64,000 nt of DNA from JAFGSI01 sp041287425. GTDB lineage: Bacteria > Chloroflexota > Anaerolineae > Anaerolineales > Villigracilaceae. Below are positions 1-7,684 of the stretch, in pieces. The first letter of the stretch is position 1, and each line of letters starts with the position of its first letter. Where the stretch lies: positions 1-64,000 of the forward strand of contig JBEULG010000032.1 in the NCBI GenBank assembly GCA_041287425.1, given 5' to 3'. The translations under genes were made by a program, and so were the position numbers. The notes under the pieces are model-generated. The model did no database searches and was not told the DNA's origin. It saw only the letters and a list, made by a program, of their open reading frames with translations.

Positions 1-1321
1 ACAGAGTGGGCAGGGGGGTGGGGGTGGGCGGCTGGTAGAGACTCAGGATGGCGGCGTCCATCTGAATCAGGCCGGCGCCGAATTGATCGTCCGGGCCGGC
101 CGGGCCGAGGTCGAGGGCGGTCGATTCCATCAGCCACTCGATGTTGTCGGCCGAACCGCAGCCAGGCATGCCGCGCAGGATAGCGGCCAAGCCGGCCACG
201 TAGGCGGCGGCCTGGGAGGTGCCGTCGCGGTAGAGATAGACGCCGCCGGGCGAGGTAGAGAAGATGTCATCGCCGGGGGCGGCCAGGTCAATTTGCGGGC
301 CGATTGCCGAAAAGGGCGCCAGGGCGTTGCCCGGCCCGGTGGCCGAGACGGCGATGACGTGGTCGTAGCGGGCCGGGTAGAGCACGCCGCCGCCCCAGGT
401 GTTGCCGGCCGCGGCGACGATGACCACGTCGGCGGCGTGGGCATAGGCGATGGCGTTCTCGACCAGGCTGGAAGGGTTGACGCTGCCGACGCTCAGGTTG
501 ATGACGTGGGCGCCGTTGTCGGTTGCCCAGACGATGCCGGCGGCCAGGTTGGCGAACGTCCCCGAACCGCCGCTGTTGAGCACCTTGACCGGCATCAGGC
601 GCGCTCCCCAAGAGACGCCCGCCACGCCCAGGCCGTTGTCGCTGCTGGCGGCGGCGATGCCCGCCACGTGCGTGCCGTGGCCGTTGTCGTCGTTGGGGGG
701 CAGGGCCGGGTTGAGGATGTTGCGCCCGGCGACCAGTTTGGCGCTCAGGTCGGGGTGGCCCAGGTCAATGCCGGTGTCTACGATGGCGATGACGACCGCG
801 CTCGAACCGGTCTCATAATCCCAGCCCTGCGGGGCGCGAATGGCCGGCAGCCCCCACTGGTCGCTGGCGTAGTACGGATCGCCGGGGATGCGGTCGGCGA
901 GATAGACTGTACCGTTCGGCTCGGCGTAGTCCACGCCGGGGCAGGTTTGCAGGCGGGCGAGAGCAGCCTCCTGCGTGCCGGCGGGCAGGCGCACTACCAG
1001 GGCGCTTAGGGTCTCCAGGCGGCTGGCCACCTGTCCCTGGATGGCTGTCAGGCAGGGGGCAAGGGATGTTTCGTCCGCGCCGGGCAGGAGGCCGAGGATG
1101 ATTTCGTCAACGTAGGTCCCCTCGGGGAGGGCTGCTTCAGGCTGGAGAGAGGCTTCGGGCGTTGGGCTGAGGTCGGGCTGGTCGGCAACACCGGGCGTTG
1201 GGCTGGCTTCGGGCGTGGCGGATTCGTCCGCCGGGGCGGCGGCAAAGGCGGCGCTCCAGCCCCCGCAGAGCAGGAGCAGGGCGGCCAGGGCAGGCAAGAG
1301 ACGGCGCGAGAAGTTTCGCAT
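1..1321 (-). CDS. Secreted S8 (subtilisin/thermitase-like) serine protease, C-terminus cut by window edge
   Basis: Extracellular subtilisin-family endopeptidase; 440 codons are present and the frame runs off the left edge. It opens at ATG 1319-1321 with a signal peptide (basic MRNFSRR, then a Leu/Ala core, about residues 1-28), a Pro/Thr-rich stretch and a propeptide-like region (about 65-140). The catalytic triad is visible: D182 in IVDTGID, H215 in NGHGTHVAGI and S369 in DGTSQAAA; the oxyanion Asn lies in AAAGN. The Ser motif is GTSQAAAYVAG instead of the common GTSMAxP pattern. After residue 430 it enters a PTPTP linker, so more C-terminal sequence is expected outside the window. It is last in the minus-strand clpC-to-SDR run, 41 nt after the SDR stop. 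Family assignment is firm; the substrate is unknown. Confidence 0.93.
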   Translation of the reverse strand, partial: MRNFSRRLLPALAALLLLCGGWSAAFAAAPADESATPEASPTPGVADQPDLSPTPEASLQPEAALPEGTYVDEIILGLLPGADETSLAPCLTAIQGQVASRLETLSALVVRLPAGTQEAALARLQTCPGVDYAEPNGTVYLADRIPGDPYYASDQWGLPAIRAPQGWDYETGSSAVVIAIVDTGIDLGHPDLSAKLVAGRNILNPALPPNDDNGHGTHVAGIAAASSDNGLGVAGVSWGARLMPVKVLNSGGSGTFANLAAGIVWATDNGAHVINLSVGSVNPSSLVENAIAYAHAADVVIVAAAGNTWGGGVLYPARYDHVIAVSATGPGNALAPFSAIGPQIDLAAPGDDIFSTSPGGVYLYRDGTSQAAAYVAGLAAILRGMPGCGSADNIEWLMESTALDLGPAGPDDQFGAGLIQMDAAILSLYQPPTPTPLPTL

Positions 1322-1362
1322 GGCCGGATTGCCTGCATGATAGCACAATTTTGAGGGTTAGG

Positions 1363-2076
1363 TCAGTACGAACCGTAGAGCGGCAGCCGCGCCCCGTTGA
1401 CCGTCCCGGCTTCGTCCGAGAGCAGGTACAGGATGGCGGCGGAGAGTTCTTCGGGCGTGGTCCAGGCGGCGTTTTGCGGCGCGGGGGCGCTGACCTTTTC
1501 GCGCTTGACGTCAATAGTCTTGGCCTGCACCAGGTTGGCAGTGACGCCTGTGCCCTGCAACTCCTGCGAGAGGGTCAGCATCAGGGCTTCCTGCCCGGCC
1601 TTGCCGATGGCGTAGGGGCCGCCCTTGGCGGCGGGGCGCGCCGCGTAGGGCGAGGTGACCATCACCACCCGCCCCCAGCCGTTGCGCACCAGGTGAGGGA
1701 CGAAGGCCTGCACCACGTGGAAGGACGTCCAGACGTGCTGGTTGAGCATGAAGGCCAGGTCGTCGGCTGCGGCCTCGAGCAGGGTCTTGCCGCCCGTCCA
1801 GCCGCCGACGAGGTGCAGGAGGATGTCGAGGCGGCCGAAGCGGGCGGCGACCGCCTCGGCGGCGGCGCGCGTCTCAGCCGGGTCGAGCAGGTTCACGACG
1901 CGGGTCAGAATACGCTCCTCGGGCAGGGACAGGCCGGAGGTCAGGGCCTCGAGGCGGGCGGAGTCGAGGTCGAGCAGGGCCAGGTTGGCGCCGCGGGCGG
2001 CCAGGTCGCGGGTCAGGACTGAGCCGAGTCCGCCGGTCGCACCGGTGATGACAGCAACGCGTTGTTCGAGAGTCAT
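1363..2076 (-). CDS. Short-chain dehydrogenase/reductase (SDR)
   Basis: NAD(P)-dependent oxidoreductase of the classical SDR family, 237 residues, cytoplasmic. The cofactor motif TGATGGLG is at residues 11-18, and the catalytic residues are S142, Y155 and K159 in the usual Ser-13-Tyr-x3-Lys arrangement. Acidic D36/D38 at the end of beta-2 would favour NAD over NADP; this is an inference. A GGAGG ribosome-binding site sits 7 nt before the ATG. Between it and the upstream ribA lies a 105-nt block of tandem hairpin repeats, so it may be only partly co-transcribed with ribA. The substrate cannot be read from the sequence; 3-oxoacyl reductase or sugar dehydrogenase activity are both possible. Confidence 0.9.
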   Translation of the reverse strand: MTLEQRVAVITGATGGLGSVLTRDLAARGANLALLDLDSARLEALTSGLSLPEERILTRVVNLLDPAETRAAAEAVAARFGRLDILLHLVGGWTGGKTLLEAAADDLAFMLNQHVWTSFHVVQAFVPHLVRNGWGRVVMVTSPYAARPAAKGGPYAIGKAGQEALMLTLSQELQGTGVTANLVQAKTIDVKREKVSAPAPQNAAWTTPEELSAAILYLLSDEAGTVNGARLPLYGSY

Positions 2077-2091
2077 GGGTTCCTCCGGTTA

Positions 2092-2196
2092 TTTTGACAG
2101 CCTGGAAAGGCTATCCTGCTTTGACAGCCTGGAAAGGCTTCCTGTTTTGACGGCCTGAAAAGGTTTCCTGTTTTGACAGCCTGGAAAGGCTGTCCT
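2092..2196. repeat. Four tandem 26-27 nt hairpin-forming repeats
   Basis: Four consecutive imperfect copies (2092-2118, 2119-2144, 2145-2170, 2171-2196) of a unit that begins TTTTGACAGCCTGGAAAGG. Each unit is a small hairpin; the last copy is perfect, with arms GACAGCCT and AGGCTGTC around a GGAA loop. The array fills the space between the ribA stop (2195) and the SDR start region. A related hairpin (arms GACAGGCC/GGCCTGTC, same GGAA loop) is found after ppdK. No coding potential. Confidence 0.85.
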
Positions 2197-2959
2197 ACTT
2201 GTAATATTTGCGAATCACGGCCAGGACTTCCTCGTCCATGCCTTCCACCATCGGCGGGTCGGCCTGTTCGGGCAGGTGGGCCTTGCCGAAGGTGTCAATC
2301 AGGTGGCCGGATTTGAGCGCTTTGGTCTCCAGGTAGAAGCGGTTGTGTTCGTTGGGCGGCATGATGTGCGGGATGCGCCCGCTGACGCGGATGCCGTAAC
2401 GGGTCAGGTCGTTGATTTTGTTGGGGTTGTTGGTGATGAGGCGGATGGACTTGACGTGCAGCGAGTAGAGCATGTGGGCGGCCACCGAGTACTCGCGCTC
2501 GTCGTCGCGGAAGCCGAGCGCCAGGTTGGCCTCGACCGTGTCCAGGCCCTGTTCCTGGAGGGCGTAGGCGCGGATTTTGTTGATGAGGCCGATGCCGCGT
2601 CCCTCCTGGCGCATGTAGAGCAGGATGCCGCGCTCCATCTGGCCAATCATGCGCAGGGCGCTTTCGAGTTGGTCGCGGCAGTCGCAGCGCAGCGAGCCGA
2701 TGACATCGCCGGTCAGGCACTCGGAATGGACGCGCACGGGGACGTCTTCGGCCTCCAGCACGTTGCCGTGCAGGAGGGCGACATGTTCTTTGTTGTCGCG
2801 GTTGTTGTAGAAGGCCACAATCTGGAACTGGCCGAAGCGGGAGGGCAGTTCGGCGATGGCTTCGATGCGCACGCAGACGTGGTCGGGGCCGAGGCCTTCG
2901 CAGTGGTGGTCGCGGTTTTCGGCAAGCAGGGCTTCGATTTGGGTGCGGGTAAGTCCCAT
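2195..2959 (-). CDS. ribA: GTP cyclohydrolase II
   Basis: Zinc enzyme that opens GTP to 2,5-diamino-6-ribosylamino-pyrimidinone phosphate, formate and pyrophosphate, the first step of riboflavin synthesis. The zinc Cys triad has the family spacing (HSECLTGD, then SLRCDC; Cys83, Cys94, Cys96 counted from the upstream TTG), followed by the nucleotide-binding RQEGRGIGL. At about 254 residues it is a single-domain GCHII with no fused DHBP synthase (RibB). I place the start at ATG 2957-2959, which has a GGAG about 10 nt upstream; a TTG at 2963-2965 in the same frame is the alternative. The start region is embedded in a short direct-repeat sequence (see findings). It follows the RibD-type reductase gene, and the two form the local riboflavin pair. 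Confidence 0.93.
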   Translation of the reverse strand: MGLTRTQIEALLAENRDHHCEGLGPDHVCVRIEAIAELPSRFGQFQIVAFYNNRDNKEHVALLHGNVLEAEDVPVRVHSECLTGDVIGSLRCDCRDQLESALRMIGQMERGILLYMRQEGRGIGLINKIRAYALQEQGLDTVEANLALGFRDDEREYSVAAHMLYSLHVKSIRLITNNPNKINDLTRYGIRVSGRIPHIMPPNEHNRFYLETKALKSGHLIDTFGKAHLPEQADPPMVEGMDEEVLAVIRKYYK

Positions 2960-2990
2960 AGTCAACAGTCTCCAGTCGGATAGTCAGAGG
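2957..2990 (-). repeat. Short GACT/AGACT direct-repeat tract covering the ribA start
   Basis: Read on the minus strand this tract contains GACTATCCGACTGGAGACTG and then GACTATGGGACT. The 12-mer GACTATGGGACT also occurs in the E2 gene at about 62876-62887. The GGAG that serves as ribosome-binding site for ribA and its start codon both lie in the repeat. Confidence 0.55.
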
Positions 2991-3664
2991 GTGTAGCGGA
3001 GGAGGACGCCGCCCTCGTCGTCGAATTTCTCGGCCGAGACGAGGCGCAGACGGGGGGCCTGCTCCAGGGCGAAGCCGGGGCCGTCGGCCAGGGTGGGGGC
3101 GGAGGCGCCGCCGAAGATTTTCGGAGCCAGGTAGAGGGTCAGTTCGTCCACCAGGCCGAGGCGGAAGAATTCAAACAGCAGCGTCCCGCCGCCCTCGACC
3201 AGCAGCCGGCGGACGCCGAGGCGGTGGAGGTTCTCCAGCACTTCGGGCAGGTCAACGCGCTCGCCGCCGCTGACGAAGACCTGCACCCCGGCCCTTTCCA
3301 GGCGGACGATTTGTTCCGGCGGGGTGCGGCGGGTGGTGAAGACCAGCCGCTCGGCCGGGCCGGCGCGGACGAAATCGCCCTCCAGGTCGAGGTCGGCCAG
3401 GCTGACCACGCCGACCTTCATCGGGTTTTCGGGCAGGCCGCGTTCCAGCCGCGCCCGGCGCAGGGCCGCGTCGCGGACGGTCAGTTTGGGGCTTTCGGCC
3501 AGGAGCGTCTTGCCGCCGACCAGGACGGCGTCCACGCCGGCGCGCAGTTCGTCCACGCGGCGTTTGTCGGCGGCGGAAGAAATAGCCGCGCCGCGGCGGG
3601 CGGCGCTGTCTATCTTGCCGTCGGCGGTCATGGCGACGTTGACGAGGACGTGCGGGCGGTTCAT
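2984..3664 (-). CDS. RibD-C type pyrimidine reductase (stand-alone), riboflavin biosynthesis
   Basis: NADPH-dependent reductase of the RibD C-terminal / DHFR-like fold, 226 residues. It fits the 2,5-diamino-6-ribosylamino-pyrimidinone 5'-phosphate reductase group. Visible family features are the N-terminal PHVLVNVAMTADGKID, the VDAVLVGGKTLLAESPKLTVR segment, and RRLLVEGGGTLL followed by LVDELTLYLAPKIFGG. No deaminase domain (no HAE...CxxC zinc site) is present, whereas in most bacteria RibD is a deaminase-reductase fusion. It lies 18-24 nt upstream of ribA on the same strand, supporting the pathway assignment. It could be the archaeal/fungal-type reductase acting before deamination, or a split RibD with its deaminase elsewhere. 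Confidence 0.85.
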   Translation of the reverse strand: MNRPHVLVNVAMTADGKIDSAARRGAAISSAADKRRVDELRAGVDAVLVGGKTLLAESPKLTVRDAALRRARLERGLPENPMKVGVVSLADLDLEGDFVRAGPAERLVFTTRRTPPEQIVRLERAGVQVFVSGGERVDLPEVLENLHRLGVRRLLVEGGGTLLFEFFRLGLVDELTLYLAPKIFGGASAPTLADGPGFALEQAPRLRLVSAEKFDDEGGVLLRYTL

Positions 3665-3739
3665 GGCCTTATTCTAACTATTTTTGTCCAAAATTTCCGT
3701 ATGAGGTTTGTAAGAAAGCCACGGAAGAATGGCTGCCCA

Positions 3740-5002
3740 TCATTCCCGATATTCCAATTCGTACTCGCCGATGAAGACGCTGTCGCCTTCCTGGGCGCCG
3801 GCCTGGCGCAAGGCTTCATCTACGCCCAGGCGTTCCATCAGTTTCTGGAAGCGCCGCACCGCGCCGGGCTGGTCCCAGGGGGTCATGGCGGCAGCGCGCT
3901 CGATGGCTTTGCTGCGGATGCGCCAGCCCTCGCCGTCGCGCAGGATTTCGAAGCGGCGCGGGTCTTCTTCTGGGCGGTAGACCGGCAATTGTTCGGGGAG
4001 CGGCGGGGGGACGGGGGTTTCGGCCAGCAGGCGGACGGCGTCGCGGAGCAGTTCTCGCACGCCGGTGCGGGCCAGGGCCGAGATGAGGCGCACTTCCACT
4101 TTTTGCTTCTTGAAACGGGCTTTCAGGTCTTGCCAGCGTTCCTGCACCTCCGGCTGGTCGGCCTTGTTGACGGCGACCAGTTGTGGCTTGCGCGCCAGGG
4201 CCGGGTCGAAGAGCGCCATCTCGGCGTTGATTTGCGCATAGTCAGCCAATGGGTCGGTGGAGAGGCCGTCGAGCAGGTGGATGAGGAGGCGCGTCCGCTG
4301 GATGTGGCGCAGGAACTGGAAGCCGAGGCCGGCGCCCTGCGAAGCGCCCTCGATGAGGCCGGGGATGTCGGCCAGCACTACGCTGGTTTCCTCGTCCACT
4401 TCGGCGACGCCCAGGTTGGGTTCGAGGGTGGTGAAGGGGTAGGCGGCAATCTTCGGGCGGGCGTTGGTCAGGACGGAGAGCAAGGTGGACTTGCCGGCGT
4501 TTGGCACGCCGATGATGCCGATGTCGGCGATGAGTTTGAGTTCCAGGCGCAAGCGCTTCTGCTCGCCGGGTTCGCCGCGTTCGGCGGTGCGGGGGGTCTG
4601 GTTGACGGAACTCTTGAAGTGAGTGTTGCCGCGTCCGCCGCGGCCGCCGCGGCAGACGATCAGTTGCTGACCGGCCTCGGTCAGGTCGCCGAGCAGGTCG
4701 CCGGTTTGGGCGTCGTAGACCACTGTGCCGGGCGGGACGGGGATGATGAGCGGGTCGGCGCTGCGGCCGGTGCGGTTCTGACTGCCGCCGCCCCGGCCGT
4801 CTTCGGCGAAGTAGCGGGTGGTGTGGCGGAAGGCGGCCAGCGTGCTGAGGCTGGGGCGCACTTCGAGGATGACGTCACCGCCGCGGCCGCCGTCTCCGCC
4901 ATCCGGGCCGCCGCGCGGGACGTACTTCTCGCGTCGAAAATGGACCATCCCGTCGCCGCCCTTGCCCGAGCGGACCTCGATTTCGGCCGTGTCAATGAAC
5001 AT
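3740..5002 (-). CDS. obgE: Obg-family GTPase
   Basis: Ribosome-associated GTPase involved in 50S maturation and stress control, 420 residues. Three parts are visible: the Gly-rich Obg fold (about 1-158, with repeated GGxGGxGG runs), the G domain (G1 GVPNAGKS at 165-172, G3 DIPG at 212-215, G4 NKAD at 279-282) and a C-terminal OCT domain (about 340-420) that begins near PVYRPEEDP. It starts 22 nt after clpC and is co-directional, so the two are probably one transcript. Length and motif order are normal for the family. Confidence 0.97.
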   Translation of the reverse strand: MFIDTAEIEVRSGKGGDGMVHFRREKYVPRGGPDGGDGGRGGDVILEVRPSLSTLAAFRHTTRYFAEDGRGGGSQNRTGRSADPLIIPVPPGTVVYDAQTGDLLGDLTEAGQQLIVCRGGRGGRGNTHFKSSVNQTPRTAERGEPGEQKRLRLELKLIADIGIIGVPNAGKSTLLSVLTNARPKIAAYPFTTLEPNLGVAEVDEETSVVLADIPGLIEGASQGAGLGFQFLRHIQRTRLLIHLLDGLSTDPLADYAQINAEMALFDPALARKPQLVAVNKADQPEVQERWQDLKARFKKQKVEVRLISALARTGVRELLRDAVRLLAETPVPPPLPEQLPVYRPEEDPRRFEILRDGEGWRIRSKAIERAAAMTPWDQPGAVRRFQKLMERLGVDEALRQAGAQEGDSVFIGEYELEYRE

Positions 5003-5024
5003 CTGCGCTCCAATCGGCGGCTGT

Positions 5025-7475
5025 CTACTTTTTCTTTGCTTCTTTGACCTTGAAGGTCAGGTCGGTTTCCTCGCTGTTGACATCGGCGATGACGGTGGCG
5101 CCCTGCTCGATTTTTCCGCTCAACAGTTGGATGGAGAGCGGGCTTTCGAGGTGTTTTTGCAGGGCGCGGCGCAGCGGGCGGGCGCCGAAAGCCGGGTCGT
5201 AGCCGGTCTTGGCCAGCCACTTGCGGGCTGTTTCGGTCAGTTCGACTTTGATGTTGAATTCGTTCAGGCGCTCCTGGATTTCCTTCATTTGCAGATCGAC
5301 AATTTGCTCCATCTGCTCGACCGTCAACGGCGAGAAGATGATGATTTCGTCAATGCGGTTGAGGAATTCGGGGCGGAAGGTGCTCTTGAGGGCCTTTTCG
5401 ATCTTGCTGTGCGCTTCGCGGTCCTCGTCATTTTCGGTGCGCTGGAGGAAGCCCAGCGTGCCGCCCTTGCGGACGTATTCGGTGCCCAGGTTGGAGGTCA
5501 TGATGAGCACCGTGTTGCGGAAGTCCACCACGTTGCCCTGGCCATCGGTCATGCGGCCGTCGTCGAGGATTTGCAGGAGGGCGTTCCAGACCTCGGGGTG
5601 GGCTTTTTCGATTTCGTCGAACAACAGCACCCGGTAGGGGCGGCGGCGGACGGCCTCGGTCAGTTGGCCGCCCTCCTCGTAGCCGACGTAACCGGGCGGC
5701 GCGCCGAACAGCCGCGAGACGGTATGCTGCTCGCGGTATTCGGACATGTCAATCCGCACCAGGGCGTCTTCGTCATCGAACAAGAACCAGGCCAGGGCTT
5801 TGGCCAGTTCGGTCTTGCCGACGCCGGAGGGGCCGATGAAGATGAACGAGCCGATGGGGCGGGAGGGGTCTTTGAGGCCGGAGCGGGCGCGGCGGATGGC
5901 GTCTGAGATGGCGCGAATGGCCTCGTCCTGACCGATGATGCGCTCGTGCAGGCGCTCTTCCATGTGGAGGAGTTTTTCGGCCTCGGTTTCCATCATCTGG
6001 CTGACCGGGATGCCGGTCCACTGGTGGACGACCTCGGCGATGTCGCTCACGTCCACGACCTCGTCAATGTGGTGTTCGAGTTCCCATTTTTCGCGCTTGG
6101 CGTTGAAGTCCTGCTCGAGGCGCAGGCGCTCGGCTTTCTTCTGGGCGGCGCGCTCGTAGTCGCGCTCCAGACCGGCCTGTTCTTCCTCGGCGCGCAGTTT
6201 TTCGATTTCGTTCTTCATTTCTTTCAGGTCGGTGGGCAGGGAGTAGAGCGCCACGCGCAGTTTGGCGGCTGCTTCGTCAATCAAGTCAATGGCTTTGTCG
6301 GGCAGGTGGCGGTCGGTGACGTAGCGGTCGGCCAGGCGGGCGGCGGCCACCAGGGCTTCATCGGAGAAGCGCACCTTGTGATGGGCCTCGTAGCGGTCGC
6401 GCAGGCCCTGGAGCATTTTGATGGTGTCTTCCACGCTGGGTTCTTCGACGTAGATGGGAGCGAAGCGGCGCTCGAGGGCGGCGTCTTTTTCGATGTGTTT
6501 GTGGTATTCGTCCAGCGTGGTCGCGCCGATGCACTGTAGTTCGCCGCGCGCCAGGGCCGGTTTGAGCATGTTGGAGGCGTCCATCGCTCCCTGGGCCGCG
6601 CCGGCGCCGATGACGGTGTGCAGTTCGTCAATCATGAGGATGATTTCGCCGTTCGAGCGCTGGACCTCCTCGATGGCCGATTTCAGCCGCTCTTCGAACT
6701 CGCCGCGGAAGCGCGAACCGGCAATCATCGCGCCCAGGTCGAGGGCGACGACGCGTTTGCCGGCCAGGATTTCGGGGACGTCGTTGTTGGCGATTTTCTG
6801 GGCCAGGCCCTCAACGATGGCGGTCTTGCCGACGCCGGCCTCGCCGATGAGGACGGGGTTGTTCTTGGTGCGGCGGGAGAGAATCTGGATGAGGCGCAGG
6901 ATTTCGGTGTCGCGCCCGATGACGGGGTCGAGTTTGCCCTCGCGGGCCATCTGGGTCAGGTCGCGCGAGTATTTTTCGAGGGTGCGGTAGCGCGTCTCGG
7001 CCTGGGGGTCGGTGACGCGCTGCCCGCCGCGCAGTTGCAGGATGGTGTCGAGGACGCGTTCGCGGGTCAGGCCGGCGCTTTCCAGGATGCGGGCGGCGGA
7101 GGTGTTGCGTTCGCTCAGAATGGCGAGGAAGATGTGTTCGGTGGAGATGTATTCGTCTTTGAGGCGGTTGGCTTCCTCATTGGCCAGGTCAATGATGCGT
7201 TTGACGCGCGGGGTGATGAAGATTTGTCCTGCCCCGCCGCCGAAGATGTTGGCCTTGGGCGTCAGGCGCAGGGTCTGGTCGAGGCGGTCGGCCAGCGCCT
7301 GGGCGTTGATTTTGAGCATTTCGAGAATCTGGGGAATCACCCCGCCGGGCTGCTCGATGAGCGCCAGCAGGATGTGTTCGGTGTCAATCTGGTTGTGGCC
7401 GTAGCGCTGGATGATTTCGGCGGCGCGCTGGGCGGCCTCCTGGGCTCGTTCGGTAAATCGGTCGAATCGCATCAT
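5025..7475 (-). CDS. clpC: ClpC-type AAA+ unfoldase (Clp ATPase)
   Basis: Hexameric protein unfoldase, 816 residues. There are two N-terminal Clp repeats (about 1-150), AAA module 1 (Walker A GEAGVGKT at 211-218, Walker B around ILMIDE at 279-284), a short middle domain with a UVR-like helix (about 420-460), and AAA module 2 (Walker A GPSGVGKT at 548-555, Walker B near LLFDE at 617-621). The short middle domain and a TLGF loop (LGF at 674-676), which matches the ClpP-docking (I/L/V)GF motif, favour ClpC over ClpB, so it should feed ClpP. clpP is not in the window. It has its own extended -10 promoter and heads the clpC-obgE-riboflavin run. Confidence 0.95.
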   Translation of the reverse strand: MMRFDRFTERAQEAAQRAAEIIQRYGHNQIDTEHILLALIEQPGGVIPQILEMLKINAQALADRLDQTLRLTPKANIFGGGAGQIFITPRVKRIIDLANEEANRLKDEYISTEHIFLAILSERNTSAARILESAGLTRERVLDTILQLRGGQRVTDPQAETRYRTLEKYSRDLTQMAREGKLDPVIGRDTEILRLIQILSRRTKNNPVLIGEAGVGKTAIVEGLAQKIANNDVPEILAGKRVVALDLGAMIAGSRFRGEFEERLKSAIEEVQRSNGEIILMIDELHTVIGAGAAQGAMDASNMLKPALARGELQCIGATTLDEYHKHIEKDAALERRFAPIYVEEPSVEDTIKMLQGLRDRYEAHHKVRFSDEALVAAARLADRYVTDRHLPDKAIDLIDEAAAKLRVALYSLPTDLKEMKNEIEKLRAEEEQAGLERDYERAAQKKAERLRLEQDFNAKREKWELEHHIDEVVDVSDIAEVVHQWTGIPVSQMMETEAEKLLHMEERLHERIIGQDEAIRAISDAIRRARSGLKDPSRPIGSFIFIGPSGVGKTELAKALAWFLFDDEDALVRIDMSEYREQHTVSRLFGAPPGYVGYEEGGQLTEAVRRRPYRVLLFDEIEKAHPEVWNALLQILDDGRMTDGQGNVVDFRNTVLIMTSNLGTEYVRKGGTLGFLQRTENDEDREAHSKIEKALKSTFRPEFLNRIDEIIIFSPLTVEQMEQIVDLQMKEIQERLNEFNIKVELTETARKWLAKTGYDPAFGARPLRRALQKHLESPLSIQLLSGKIEQGATVIADVNSEETDLTFKVKEAKKK

Positions 7476-7505
7476 AGGCGGAATCCTTTCAATGCTTACG
7501 GGGCG

Positions 7506-7511
7506 ATTATA
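7506..7511 (-). promoter_or_regulatory. Extended -10 promoter of clpC
   Basis: On the minus strand the sequence reads TGTTATAAT (TGn plus a consensus TATAAT). This puts the start of transcription about 25 nt upstream of the clpC ATG, which has GAAAGGA as ribosome-binding site. No good -35 is present, as expected for an extended -10 type. I see no CIRCE or CtsR-like box. Confidence 0.55.
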
Positions 7512-7684
7512 ACAAAATGCCTGTCAGCGTGTTGCTAATATCGCGTAAGATTTGTATTAGAGGGCCTCCCTTTCTGGGCGGCGGGATGAAGGCGGAGGCG
7601 GATGGTTGGGCCGAGGAATGAGGATGATGGTCAGTTGCAATCTGCGTGGCAGTTGAGTATGATTATGGCGGAGAGGTGGACGAG

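Noticed and set aside
2092..2196. CRISPR array
   Set aside because: Repeats are directly tandem with no spacers, and no cas genes are in the window.
3224..5047. 607-codon plus-strand frame over obgE and the reductase gene
   Set aside because: Antisense shadow of two clearly identified genes.
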